A DNA stretch of 64,000 nucleotides from AWTP1-13 sp963820375 (GTDB taxonomy: Bacteria; Pseudomonadota; Alphaproteobacteria; Rhizobiales; Hyphomicrobiaceae), in NCBI GenBank assembly GCA_963820375.1, contig CAWFZX010000028.1, forward strand, positions 1 to 64,000, in the 5' to 3' direction. The position numbers and the translations under genes were made by a program. Each line of letters opens with the position of its first letter. Within the stretch, counting starts at the first letter, position 1. Of the stretch, positions 7,985-17,262 are shown piece by piece. The notes beneath the pieces were generated by a model. It did not search any database, was not told where the DNA came from, and saw nothing but the letters and a program-made list of their open reading frames with translations.

Positions 7985-10486
7985 ATGACCGACCGCAACG
8001 TAACCCGCCGCAAGCTGCTGAAGACGCAGGCCGCACTGGCGGCCGCCGCGGTGGCTGGCGTGCCGATATCGCCCGCTGCCCAAATCGTCACCGACCGGAG
8101 CCAAAGCGAGCTGACTTGGAACAAGGCTCCCTGCCGGTTTTGCGGTACGGGTTGCGGCGTACTTGTTGCCACCAAGGATGGACGCGTGGTCGCCACCCAC
8201 GGCGACGCCAAGGCGGAAGTCAATCGTGGGCTCAATTGCGTCAAAGGCTATTTTCTCTCCAAGATCATGTATGGCGAGGATCGCCTGACGCAGCCCCTGC
8301 TTCGAAAAAGCAAGGGCAAATTCGACAAGGCTGGAGAATTCACAGCCGTCTCCTGGGATGAGGCCTTTGCCGTGATGGCCGAAAAGTTCAAGGCCGCCCT
8401 CAAGTCGGGTGGGCCCTCGGCGGTCGGCATGTTCGGGTCGGGTCAATGGACGATCTGGGAAGGCTATGCGGCTTCCAAACTCTTCAAGGGTGGCTTGCGC
8501 ACCAACAACCTCGATCCCAACGCCCGCCACTGCATGGCCTCGGCTGCCGCCGGCTTCATGCGCACCTTCGGGATCGACGAGCCGATGGGCTGCTACGACG
8601 ATTTCGAGGCGGCCGACGCATTTGTGCTGTGGGGCTCGAACATGGCGGAGATGCACCCAATTCTGTGGTCGCGCATCACCGACAGGCGGCTCTCCTACCC
8701 GCATGTCAAAGTAGCGGTGCTGTCCACCTTCGAAAACCGCTCATTTGAGCTGGCCGATGTGCCGATGGTGTTCAAGCCACAAACCGATCTCAGCATCCTG
8801 AATGCCATTGCCAATCACATCATCAAGACCAATCGCGTCAACAAGGAGTTTGTCACCAAGCACACCGTCTTCAAACAGGGCCAGGTAGACATCGGCTACG
8901 GTCTGCGTGCCGAGCATCCGCTGCAGCAGGCGGCGACCGGCAAGGACAAGGCCGGCAGCGCCACCGATATCACCTACGACCAGTATGCGGCGTTTGTATC
9001 GGCTTACACGCTGCAGAGAGCGGCGGAGGACTCCGGTGTACCGCTTAATCGCCTCGAGGCATTGGCTGAGCTTTACGCCGATCCGAAGACCAGGGTCATG
9101 AGCCTATGGACCATGGGCTTCAACCAGCACACTCGCGGGGTGTGGGCCAACAATCTCGTCTACAATTTGCATTTGCTGACCGGCAAAATTGCAGAGCCGG
9201 GAAACAGCCCCTTCTCGCTGACCGGCCAGCCATCGGCGTGCGGCACGGCCCGGGAGGTCGGCACCTTCGCCCACCGTCTGCCTGCCGACATGGTCGTCAC
9301 CAATCCAGAGCATCGAGCCAAAACCGAGAAGATTTGGCAGCTGCCCGAGGGCACCCTTGCCGACCAGCCGGGATTTGCCGCGGTCGAGCAGAACCGGATG
9401 TTGAAAGACGGCAAGCTCAAGGCCTACTGGGTGCAGGTGAACAATAATCTGCAGGCGGCGCCGAACACCAACCAGGAAGGTTTGCCGGGCTACCGGAACG
9501 AGGCCGCCTTTGTCGTGGTATCGGACGTCTACCCGACGGTCACCGCGCTCGCCGCCGACCTCGTCTTGCCTGCGGCGATGTGGGTCGAGAAGGAAGGCGG
9601 CTACGGCAATTCAGAGCGGCGCACGCATTTCTGGCATCAGCTCGTACGCGCGCCCCAGGAAGCACGCTCGGATCTGTGGCAGATGATGGAGTTTTCGAAG
9701 CGCTTCAAGGTTGAGGAGGTTTGGCCGGAAGACCTGATCGCCAAACGGCCTGAGTACCGCGGCAAATCACTGTTCGACGTGCTGTTCAGGAACGGACAAG
9801 TCGACAAGTATCCCGTTGCGGATATCGAGCCGGGCTACGAGAACGCCGAGGCGAGCCACTTCGGCTTCTACGTGCAGAAGGGCCTGTTCGAAGAGTACGC
9901 CTCCTTTGGTCGCGGCCATGGTCATGATCTGGCTCCGTTCGATGCCTATCACCGGACGCGCGGCTTGCGCTGGCCCGTGGTCAATGGTCAGGAAACGCGC
10001 TGGCGCTTCCGAGAGGGCCACGATCCCTACGTCAAGGCGGGGAAGGGCTATGAGTTTTACGGCTTTCCTGATGGCAAGGCGCGCATCTTTGCCCTGCCGT
10101 ACGAACCTCCGCCCGAGAGTCCTGACAAAGAGTATCCATTGTGGCTGACGACCGGGCGTGTGTTGGAGCACTGGCATTCTGGCTCGATGACCAGGCGCGT
10201 TCCGGAGCTGCACAAGGCGGTACCGAATGCGCTTTGTTACATGCATCCTGACGACGCCAAGGACCTCCAAGTCTGGCGCGGCGAGGAGATCAAGGTGGTG
10301 TCGCGGCGCGGCTACATTCGCACCCGGGCCGAAACCAAGGGGCGCAATAAGCCGCCGCGCGGCGTGGTGTTTGTTCCCTGGTTCGACGAAAGCCAGCTCA
10401 TCAATAAAGTGACCCTCGACGCCACCGACCCAATCTCTTTGCAGACCGATTTCAAGAAGTGCGCGGTCAGAATCGAGAAAGTCTGA
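7985..10486 (+). CDS. napA: periplasmic nitrate reductase catalytic subunit NapA
   Basis: An 833-residue molybdopterin oxidoreductase. Residues 7-26 form a Tat signal ('TRRKLLKTQAALAAAAVAG'). The [4Fe-4S] cysteines are in 'CRFCGTGCG' (50, 53, 57) plus Cys 85 ('NCVKGYFLS'). The molybdenum-ligand cysteine is in 'NARHCMASA' (about 183). The C-terminal domain ('PLWLTTGRVLEHWHSGSMTRRVPEL') carries the usual Mo-bis-MGD-binding segment. It reduces nitrate to nitrite in the periplasm with electrons from NapBC. A GAGGG ribosome site precedes ATG 7985. Length and motif set are complete, so the enzyme should be functional. Confidence 0.97.
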   Translation: MTDRNVTRRKLLKTQAALAAAAVAGVPISPAAQIVTDRSQSELTWNKAPCRFCGTGCGVLVATKDGRVVATHGDAKAEVNRGLNCVKGYFLSKIMYGEDRLTQPLLRKSKGKFDKAGEFTAVSWDEAFAVMAEKFKAALKSGGPSAVGMFGSGQWTIWEGYAASKLFKGGLRTNNLDPNARHCMASAAAGFMRTFGIDEPMGCYDDFEAADAFVLWGSNMAEMHPILWSRITDRRLSYPHVKVAVLSTFENRSFELADVPMVFKPQTDLSILNAIANHIIKTNRVNKEFVTKHTVFKQGQVDIGYGLRAEHPLQQAATGKDKAGSATDITYDQYAAFVSAYTLQRAAEDSGVPLNRLEALAELYADPKTRVMSLWTMGFNQHTRGVWANNLVYNLHLLTGKIAEPGNSPFSLTGQPSACGTAREVGTFAHRLPADMVVTNPEHRAKTEKIWQLPEGTLADQPGFAAVEQNRMLKDGKLKAYWVQVNNNLQAAPNTNQEGLPGYRNEAAFVVVSDVYPTVTALAADLVLPAAMWVEKEGGYGNSERRTHFWHQLVRAPQEARSDLWQMMEFSKRFKVEEVWPEDLIAKRPEYRGKSLFDVLFRNGQVDKYPVADIEPGYENAEASHFGFYVQKGLFEEYASFGRGHGHDLAPFDAYHRTRGLRWPVVNGQETRWRFREGHDPYVKAGKGYEFYGFPDGKARIFALPYEPPPESPDKEYPLWLTTGRVLEHWHSGSMTRRVPELHKAVPNALCYMHPDDAKDLQVWRGEEIKVVSRRGYIRTRAETKGRNKPPRGVVFVPWFDESQLINKVTLDATDPISLQTDFKKCAVRIEKV

Positions 10487-10489
10487 AGC

Positions 10490-10978
10490 ATGCGCAGCGC
10501 ACGGCCGTTTCGCTTCGTCAGCCTGGCTTGTGTTGCCGTCGCCGGGATTGGCACGATTGCCAGCAGTCAAAGCGGCCCGACTGGCTTGCGCTCAAACCTG
10601 CGCGGCAACACACCTTTACAAGAGGAGGGGCCGGCGCCCCGCCTGTTGCCGCAGGCGAATTCCGACATCAGGGAGGTGCGCAACTATCCCGAGCAACCGC
10701 CGGTCATTCCGCATTCGATAGAAGCCTATCAACTGGATAGTAATGTCAATCAGTGCCTCGCCTGCCATGCGCGCTTGCGCACAGGTGAATCACAGGCACC
10801 GATGGTCAGCATCACGCACTTCATGGATCGCGACGGCCAGTTTCTGGCCAGTGTTTCGCCGCGCCGGTACTTCTGCGTTCAATGCCACGTACCCCAGTCA
10901 CCGGTAAAGCCGCCGGTTGCCAATCGCTTTGTCGATGTAGATACCTTGCTGAGCGCCACGCCGGCTGCACGCAAATGA
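10490..10978 (+). CDS. napB: NapB, di-haem cytochrome c subunit of periplasmic nitrate reductase
   Basis: 162 residues with an N-terminal hydrophobic export segment and two c-haem sites, 'CLACH' (89-93) and 'CVQCH' (129-133). 'PVIPHSIEAYQLDSNVNQC' is the conserved approach to the first haem. NapB accepts electrons from NapC and passes them to NapA. It begins three bases after the napA stop and ends overlapping napC by four bases, which indicates translational coupling. Confidence 0.95.
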   Translation: MRSARPFRFVSLACVAVAGIGTIASSQSGPTGLRSNLRGNTPLQEEGPAPRLLPQANSDIREVRNYPEQPPVIPHSIEAYQLDSNVNQCLACHARLRTGESQAPMVSITHFMDRDGQFLASVSPRRYFCVQCHVPQSPVKPPVANRFVDVDTLLSATPAARK

Positions 10979-11715
10979 GCCTCCCCAACAACGATCGCCG
11001 AGCACCCGCCTCGACGCTTGGGGCATTCGGACAGCGCATTCGCGACCTGGCCGCCAACGCTTGGGAGCGCACCGGCCAGCTGCGCCAGAGGCTGCTCGAG
11101 TACTGGCAAATTGTGATCTCCCCGAGCCAGACACTGAGCCTTGGCTTCCTGACCGTTGGCGGATTTCTGGCGGGTATCGTCTTCTGGGGAGGTTTTAACA
11201 CTGCACTCGAAGCGACCAACACCGAGACGTTCTGTGTCAGCTGCCACGAGATGCGGGATAATGTCTTTCAAGAACTGAAATCTACCATCCACTACTCCAA
11301 TCGCTCGGGCGTGCGTGCGACCTGCCCTGACTGTCACGTCCCGCATGAGTGGACACGCAAAATCGCTCGCAAGATCCAGGCCTCCAAAGAGGTCTGGGGC
11401 AAGATCTTCGGCTCGATCAATACGCGCGAAAAATTCCTCGACATGCGCTTTGAGCTGGCCTCGCATGAGTGGGAACGGCTGAAAGCCAATGACTCCCTGG
11501 AATGCCGCAACTGCCACAGCGCCGAGTCAATGGACATCTCCAAGCAAAGCCAGCGCGCGGCGCACGCGCATCAGCGTTCCCTATTCACGGGGCAGAAAAC
11601 CTGCATCGACTGTCACAAGGGGATTGCGCATCGGCTGCCAAAAGGGGCCTATGACTTCGGGCTGACGCAAGAGTCCGCGGCTCTGCGCGTCTTCCTGCAG
11701 CAGCGGGAGAATTAA
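10975..11715 (+). CDS. napC: NapC, membrane-anchored tetrahaem quinol dehydrogenase
   Basis: 246 residues: a cytoplasmic N-terminus, one transmembrane helix (about 53-74, 'TLSLGFLTVGGFLAGIVFWGG') and four CxxCH haem sites (87-91, 117-121, 177-181, 210-214), the NapC/NirT layout. It oxidises membrane quinol and delivers electrons to NapB. The ATG overlaps the napB stop as ATGA. It is the last gene of the operon; napF, napG and napH are absent, as in other EDABC operons. Confidence 0.95.
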   Translation: MSLPNNDRRAPASTLGAFGQRIRDLAANAWERTGQLRQRLLEYWQIVISPSQTLSLGFLTVGGFLAGIVFWGGFNTALEATNTETFCVSCHEMRDNVFQELKSTIHYSNRSGVRATCPDCHVPHEWTRKIARKIQASKEVWGKIFGSINTREKFLDMRFELASHEWERLKANDSLECRNCHSAESMDISKQSQRAAHAHQRSLFTGQKTCIDCHKGIAHRLPKGAYDFGLTQESAALRVFLQQREN

Positions 11716-11848
11716 CGTTTCTAGCCCGTTGGCGAAGAACACCGAAGCTCCGTGCCACCCGCCCCGTTTAATCGTGCCTCTTGAGCAGCGGCCTTGCGCA
11801 TAGTCGACCCACCGGCGCAGTCGCCGGCAGCAAGCTTTCGCGACGCTT

Positions 11849-12544
11849 GTGCGGATGCCCGCGGCGGCGAGCCTGGCGCCAAGGCCGCGTGCTCATCCTT
11901 CAGGGCGCCGCCAGGACGAGACGCCCTATACAGTGCTTGAGCTGCTGCACGGCCGGGTGTTCCTGATGACGGTGTCGGGAGGCTCGTTGCGTGGCTATGA
12001 CGATGCGACGCTCAAGGCGTTCGTGCAGATGGCCAAAAAAAACGACATCCAGCTGATCCTGCGCTAAGCCAATGATGGCGGGGGCATGTCCGCCAAGCTC
12101 TCTGGTTGCGCCGTCCAGCACGATCCCTACCAGTGTTGTGTGACGCACACAAAGTGGCGTGCCGTTGCCAAATAGCAGAGCATCGTCACGCTCCTCGAAC
12201 CGGCCATGATCCAGCATCGCCTCGTCGTATACGCGTCTGTGATCGAACAGGACCTCCACTCGAGCCAGATCATCGACGGCAAACGCTGCGCCTTCAATCG
12301 CCTGTTCTACCAAATGGCGCGCATACTCGGCGCTAAGTGCACCTTCGCCAAGGACGCAAGGCTCAACGCCCTCGGGGGTATCCGCAGTGACAGCATCGAA
12401 AATATAGCTGGGCACATTGACGTGGCGGTGCTCGACGACCACGCTTGGAAATTTGGCAAGGAACTCGACCAGTTCGTCAAACATGCCATGGACCAACACG
12501 GGTCTAACGGTCGCTACAGCAAGGCTGGGAAGAGAAAAAGTTGA
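11849..12544 (+). pseudogene. possible degraded coding sequence, unidentified
   Basis: On the plus strand one frame shows strong third-position G/C bias but is broken by stops. The first part ends at 12067 with 'DDATLKAFVQMAKKNDIQLILR'. The same frame resumes, after another in-frame TAG near 12173, as a 112-residue run from 12206 to 12544 ('VVYASVIEQDL...KFGKELDQFVKHAM'). No family was recognised. The opposite strand holds an uninterrupted 199-residue ORF (11900-12499) rich in GNN codons, so an alternative is a real minus-strand gene and an accidental plus frame. Neither reading has a convincing ribosome site. Confidence 0.28.
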
Positions 12545-12946
12545 GAAGTCCGCCCCCGGGCCCGGAGACTGGCGCGTGGCAGCGCTGACGGCAAATCACA
12601 AGCGCGTAACAGCATCTCTGAGAGCAATCCCCGCCGGCACCACATCCTCACCCATGGCAGCCGCGAGACATTTGGCGCGCGTTATCCACAAGCCGGCTCC
12701 CAATTGCGGACCGGGACGCTCATCGGTGGGGCCGTTGTACGGCAGGTCGGACAAATCTTGCAGCCCCGACAGGGCCGATCCCAGCGGCGCTGACGGCAGA
12801 CGCCAAACAGTTTGCTTGCGCGATCGGTGCTTGCAACGCTCCTGGATCAGGTCAAAACCGCAGGGGGACGCAGTCCTGCTAGCGCGGCTGTCACTCTGCG
12901 CAATCGCTCGCCCCTGCGATTTCAAGCGTTGCGCAGGGATCGCGCC

Positions 12947-12974
12947 ATCTCCTCCTAGGGGTTACTGAGGAGAT
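12947..12974. repeat. inverted repeat (8-bp perfect stem)
   Basis: atctcctc at 12947-12954 pairs with gaggagat at 12967-12974 around a 12-base loop. It is not followed by a T-run on either strand, so a terminator role is doubtful. Confidence 0.45.
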
Positions 12975-13364
12975 CGGGGAGGGGTTTACAGCCGCGACCC
13001 CCCACTGCTCCTTCCCCCTGCAATGGGATCTTGGCTCTTTTCCTGAGCCCGTTTTTACACGGTCGTCCCGATGGACAGTGCGCACTCCAGGGCCACACAG
13101 TCGCCTGGCGCCGACGTATCGGACACACGTCTGCGCAGAGTGGCCTCGGCAGATTTGCAAACCCTACGCCCGTTGGGTCGCCGCTTGACGCGTAGTATCT
13201 GCCGGGGCCGCCTTTAGCTTGGCCAGCGTTTTTCCGTCATCGCCGTCAATCTCCCGCTGCCGGCGGCGAGCGACGACGGGTCTCCCCCATTCTGGTGATC
13301 TGCTGTGACCGGTGCCCACCCCACCTGACATCGGTACGGCGCAGCAATGACCGGATCGTCCCCC

Positions 13365-13634
13365 ATGAACCTTTTCACCGTCGCGGCCAGCCTGATGATG
13401 GCAAGCACCACGCTCGGCGGCTTTGGCCTGTTGGCAAGTTTGATTGTGATGGAGCGGCGCCCTCGGCATGCGGGCGCCGCTGCCCGGCGTGCCAACCTGC
13501 CCCCGCACGCGCAACAGAGCGCTCTCGTTGCCTGGCCTGCCGCCGATCGGGGGAACCGATTGGCGCGACTGCAACGTCAAAGAGGCAAGGCTAAAAACCG
13601 GCGGCACAAGTGCCTACAGCCGACGCTGATGTGA
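13365..13634 (+). CDS. small hypothetical protein with one transmembrane segment
   Basis: 89 residues if started at ATG 13365: a hydrophobic N-terminal half ('NLFTVAASLMMASTTLGGFGLLASLIVM') followed by a strongly basic Arg/Lys-rich tail. The composition suits a small inner-membrane protein with a cytoplasmic tail. No clear ribosome site. It ends 11 bases before the likely start of the next hypothetical gene, which supports, but does not prove, a two-gene unit. Confidence 0.4.
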   Translation: MNLFTVAASLMMASTTLGGFGLLASLIVMERRPRHAGAAARRANLPPHAQQSALVAWPAADRGNRLARLQRQRGKAKNRRHKCLQPTLM

Positions 13635-13645
13635 GGGAGCCGATC

Positions 13646-14239
13646 GTGCAAATCAACGCAATGCAATCGCGCAAACTGCGGCTCAAGGAAAGCCGCGCGG
13701 CGTTATGGACGATCCAGCTCGCGGTCGACGCTGTGAGCGACAGCATTCGGCAATTGAAATTGCTGCGCGATCACGTGCATCGGGGGCATCGATCCTCGCT
13801 GGCGACGCTGCGTATGGCCCGACACCACTGCCTTAACGAAGAAGACATGAGACGCGTTGAAGAGAGCGTGACCAAGTTCGCGCGGCTCGCGGATTGGCCG
13901 CCGACGATGCGCGTTCGTGGTCGCTATGAGCACTATGAACGCCCCCTGAGCGACGCTGAGAGCCGACTGCTTGCCAACCTGGCGGGCACCGCCCTGACCG
14001 TCGCGGCCGGGATGTTGGACATCTGCGAGCAATGCGATGCCTGGTATGGTGGGCTTGCCGTCACTGCCGCCGCCACCGCCCGCTCGGCCTTGCCGAAGGT
14101 GACGAGCGAGGTGCACCGGAAGCGGGCCGACAAGCTTATGCTTCGGCTCGACCAGCTCTGCGCCAATGGCCACATCGCCTGGGCCTTCGCGGCAGGTGAT
14201 GAAAAATATCGGCCAACCCCACTGCGCACGCTGCACTGA
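13646..14239 (+). CDS. hypothetical protein
   Basis: About 197 residues starting at GTG 13646, seven bases after a GAGGGAG ribosome site (ATG 13661 is an alternative). The protein looks helical and cytoplasmic, with a basic N-terminus ('QSRKLRLKESRAALWTIQLAVDAV') and a Leu/Ala-rich middle ('LLANLAGTALTVAAGMLDICEQC'). Four Cys/His-containing turns are present but do not form a known zinc motif. No family was recognised; codon usage matches its neighbours. Confidence 0.6.
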   Translation: MQINAMQSRKLRLKESRAALWTIQLAVDAVSDSIRQLKLLRDHVHRGHRSSLATLRMARHHCLNEEDMRRVEESVTKFARLADWPPTMRVRGRYEHYERPLSDAESRLLANLAGTALTVAAGMLDICEQCDAWYGGLAVTAAATARSALPKVTSEVHRKRADKLMLRLDQLCANGHIAWAFAAGDEKYRPTPLRTLH

Positions 14240-14518
14240 CGTGGGCTGCCGCCGGCGAGTTCGCTGAGACGGTGCGGCATCGGCGTCAAAAGGCGCTGCA
14301 CAGGCGCCGGTTCTGGCACAAAGGGGGACGCTGGCGCAAAAGCGGTGAGAGCGCTGGCCTGCGGCAACAAGCCGATTTGCTCAGATCCCTGGCCGCCACG
14401 CCAACATGCTGCCCGCCGCGGCGCTAATTTTTGGGCCCCCCTCGGTTTGGCCAACGACCCCAGCCGCTTGCGGCACGGCAGGCTGGACCCGACGGTAATG
14501 ATCCGGTATGTGCGCTTC

Positions 14519-15571
14519 ATGATGATGAAGAGCGCCATCGCCAGCGTCGGCTTGCTGTCAGCCATTTTGGCAAGCTTTTGGCCGCAACCGACACTGGCGG
14601 CCGAACGGGGAGCCTTGCAGGCCGCCTGTTGGCCAGCGTCCGCCCTTGCATCGAAGGCGGGGGAACATCTGGCGGTGCGCTCAAGCCGATATCTCCGCGT
14701 CCCCGACATCGCCGGCTTGACTGGCGAGCAGGCCGCTCGGCAGGCGACGGGAACGGTCCGCAGAGTGCTGTTGCCGTCCGGCAAAAAGTTGCTGGCCCTG
14801 ACGTTTGATCTTTGCGAAACGTCCGGTGAAACCGCAGGTTATGATGGCAGCATTGTCGACTATCTGCGCTCCGAACAGATCAAGGCCACGTTTTTCGTCG
14901 GCGGTCATTGGATGGTGTCGCACCAAGAGCGCATGCAGCAGCTGTTGAGCGACCCGTTGTTTGAGGTTGGCACGCACGGCTGGGCCCATCGCAACACGCG
15001 GCTGCTAAGCGGACTGGATTTGCAAAGGGAGATCCTCGGCCCGTCCGCAGCTTATGTTGCAATCCGCGCTGCCTTGAGCCAAGCCCAGTGCGCGGTCCCG
15101 CTGCGCTCGGCGTTGTCGACCATCCCGGAACGACCGCGACTGTTTCGCTTTCCGTTTGGCGCTTGCAATGGCGAGGGCTTAAAGGCCGTGGCGGAGGCCG
15201 GACTGATCGCCATCCAATGGGACGTGGCGACCGGAGATCCCTCGCCGCTGCGCTCGGCGCGTGCCATCGCCAATGCGATGATCCGCGATGCCCGACCCGG
15301 CTCAATCATCATTTCGCACGCCAATGGACGCGGCTATCAAACCGCTGCAGCGTTGCCGATCGCAATTCCTGCCCTCAGGGCGAAGGGGTTCGAATTTGTG
15401 ACGATTTCTGAACTGTTGGCGGCAGGCAAGGCGGTGATTGCCGAGACCTGCTACGATTCGCACCCGGGCGATACCGACAGATACGACATGCCAAAGCCGC
15501 CCGATCCGGCCGCCTCCTTGTCTTGGGATCCCACCCCGCATGTCCGAGTCGGCCCGTCCGTTCCGCGCTGA
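14519..15571 (+). CDS. secreted polysaccharide deacetylase (NodB-fold)
   Basis: 350 residues with a signal peptide ('MMMKSAIASVGLLSAILASFWPQPTLAA'). The NodB homology domain has the metal-site Asp in 'LALTFDLCE' (a TFD-L-C-E variant of the usual TFDDG), the His pair in 'GTHGWAHRN', then 'RLFRFPFGACNGEGLKAVAEAG', 'IQWDVATGD' and the final catalytic His in 'IIISHANGRG'. It probably removes N- or O-acetyl groups from a cell-wall or exopolysaccharide sugar. The start is among several ATGs (14498, 14519, 14525); 14519 gives the cleanest signal peptide. Its end overlaps the following acetyltransferase gene by about 30 bases. Confidence 0.88.
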   Translation: MMMKSAIASVGLLSAILASFWPQPTLAAERGALQAACWPASALASKAGEHLAVRSSRYLRVPDIAGLTGEQAARQATGTVRRVLLPSGKKLLALTFDLCETSGETAGYDGSIVDYLRSEQIKATFFVGGHWMVSHQERMQQLLSDPLFEVGTHGWAHRNTRLLSGLDLQREILGPSAAYVAIRAALSQAQCAVPLRSALSTIPERPRLFRFPFGACNGEGLKAVAEAGLIAIQWDVATGDPSPLRSARAIANAMIRDARPGSIIISHANGRGYQTAAALPIAIPALRAKGFEFVTISELLAAGKAVIAETCYDSHPGDTDRYDMPKPPDPAASLSWDPTPHVRVGPSVPR

Positions 15572-16055
15572 ACGATATCAGCTCCGCCCTTTGCGCGATG
15601 GACGTGCGTTGGCGCTGGCTCGGTTCACTCCGGAGGCGGCAGATAGGCTCGGCCCGGCCACCGCCGCCATCGGGCCGTGGGCGCACTACGGTTTCGACGG
15701 CCGGAACATTGCAGCCGGCTTGAAGAGCGCCGCCGCCGGTTCGAGCCCTTTGCAAGTCGAATGCGGCAGCGAGCTGGCCGGCGCTATCGTCGTGGTCTGT
15801 CCCTGGCTGTCTGGTCCCTATCTGCAAATGCTCGCAATCCTGCCCGCGCACCAGAACCAGGGCATCGGCTCGAGGATACTTGCCTGGTTTGAAGAAGAGG
15901 CCCGTGAACACTTTCGCAATTTGTGGCTGTGCGTGAGCGGCTTTAACTTTGATGCCCAGCGCTTCTACCAAGCGCACGGCTACGCGCTGGTGGCGACGCT
16001 TGATGGCTTGATGCGTGACGGAGACGCGGAGTTGCTCATGCGCAAACGGATTTGA
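15540..16055 (+). CDS. GNAT-family N-acetyltransferase
   Basis: 171 residues. The acetyl-CoA-binding motif A reads 'LQMLAILPAHQNQGIGSRILAWFEEEAR' (Q-x-x-G-I-G-S pyrophosphate loop), followed by 'LWLCVSGFNFDAQRFYQAHGYALVATL', the usual motif B. It starts inside the 3' end of the deacetylase gene (32-base overlap), so the two are probably co-translated. The substrate is unknown; a sugar or peptide modification linked to the deacetylase is possible but unsupported. Confidence 0.85.
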   Translation: MSESARPFRAERYQLRPLRDGRALALARFTPEAADRLGPATAAIGPWAHYGFDGRNIAAGLKSAAAGSSPLQVECGSELAGAIVVVCPWLSGPYLQMLAILPAHQNQGIGSRILAWFEEEAREHFRNLWLCVSGFNFDAQRFYQAHGYALVATLDGLMRDGDAELLMRKRI

Positions 16056-16159
16056 TCGTGATGGTGGCGGGCTGCCAGCGCGCGAGGCAGGTCGGCGCCA
16101 CTCGAGTAGGAGCGACGGATTGCCGATCACCCGAAGGCAGGGGCCATAGCTTAAAGACG

Positions 16160-17032
16160 TCAATCCGTTGCAATTGGCAGCGATAAGTCGCGTGCCCACT
16201 CCCCCATGGAGCCATCATAGAGGGTCAGGTTGTCGTAGCCGAGCTGATGCAGCACGAACAGGTCGATGGTCGCCGAGATGCCCCCGCCACAATAACAAAT
16301 GACATTCTTGTCTTTGCTGACGCCTTGCGCCGTGAACTTGGCTGCCGCATCGGCGAAGGTGGCGAAACTCTTGTTCTGCTGCACTAGGCTCGCGGCGGGG
16401 ACGTTGACGCTGCCAGGAATTCGGCCGGGCCGACCATAGCGGCTGGGCTGCAAGCCTTGGTGAAATTGCGGCCCGAGGGCGTTGACGATCACCGTTCCCG
16501 AATTGCCGAGCGCAGCCGCAACGGAACTGCGGTCGGCGAAAAAGCCTGGACGCGGTGCCGCCGTGAAGGTTGTGGGCGCATAGCCCTTGCTCGGTCCCTT
16601 TGCGATGGGTCGGCCTTCGGCCGTCCACTTGTCGAGGCCGCCATCCAGCACCGCAGCGTCGTCGAAGCCCAGTGATTTGAGCATCCACCAAAAGCGCGTC
16701 GCCCACATCATGGTGCCGATGCTGTACAATACGACCCGCGTGCCAGCACCGATACCATGACGGCCGAAGGCTGCTTCGAGCGACGCCGTCGCCGGCATCA
16801 TGAAGTAAAGCCGCGTGCCGGTGTCGGAAAACTCCCCCTGCAAATCAAGAAAGTCGGCGCCGGGGATGTGCCCGTCTTCGAAGGTGCGGCGACCGGCAAC
16901 GGGCAGATATGGCTCGTCACTGCCGGCAGGCGGTGCCTCAAGATAGGTCGTGCAATCATAGACCCTGAGGTTCGGCTGGCCAAGAATGGCAGTAAGCTGC
17001 TCGCTGCTCATAAGGGCTCGAGGTTCGCGCAT
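16160..17032 (-). CDS. sulfurtransferase with two rhodanese domains (SseA-like)
   Basis: 290 residues made of two rhodanese modules. The C-terminal module has the catalytic cysteine loop 'VICYCGGGISA'. The N-terminal one ('NLRVYDCTTYL...GHIPGADFLDL...FGRHGIGAGTRVVLY') is the inactive half typical of thiosulfate/3-mercaptopyruvate sulfurtransferases. The active loop starts Cys-Tyr-Cys-Gly-Gly-Gly, unlike the CRxGxR/T loops of standard rhodaneses. An AAGGAA site precedes the ATG. It is convergent with the GNAT gene and lies about 230 bases after the ABC-transporter operon on the same strand. Confidence 0.88.
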   Translation of the reverse strand: MREPRALMSSEQLTAILGQPNLRVYDCTTYLEAPPAGSDEPYLPVAGRRTFEDGHIPGADFLDLQGEFSDTGTRLYFMMPATASLEAAFGRHGIGAGTRVVLYSIGTMMWATRFWWMLKSLGFDDAAVLDGGLDKWTAEGRPIAKGPSKGYAPTTFTAAPRPGFFADRSSVAAALGNSGTVIVNALGPQFHQGLQPSRYGRPGRIPGSVNVPAASLVQQNKSFATFADAAAKFTAQGVSKDKNVICYCGGGISATIDLFVLHQLGYDNLTLYDGSMGEWARDLSLPIATD

Positions 17033-17262
17033 GTCTTTTTCCTTGCCTTGCCTTGCCTCGCGGAAGGCAGCTCAGCATCACGCGCAAGCCCGGGTCATCG
17101 CTTGGCAGGCCTATGCGCTGCTGTTTGCCAGCCGTCTTCTCACACCGGCGATTTAAGGTTTGGCCCTGGCCATGCGCAAGCGCTAACCGGTCATTTCTAC
17201 CGCCACTGCAAGAATGTGCCGCACGCGGAGGCGAATTGGCGCCGGCTCGCTCCCCCCTGCCG

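Larger units (their letters stand above)
11716..13364. other. long gap after napC, gene content uncertain
   Basis: About 1650 bases. The first half contains the coding-like remnant described at 11849-12544. From about 12545 to 13364 I see no family-like ORF, RNA gene or element, only the short hairpin at 12947-12974. No U-rich terminator was found directly after napC. Confidence 0.4.

Noticed and set aside
13553..13580. GGAAC-N18-CGTC inside a hypothetical ORF
   Set aside because: The spacing is 18 and the -10 ends in C; it also lies within coding DNA.
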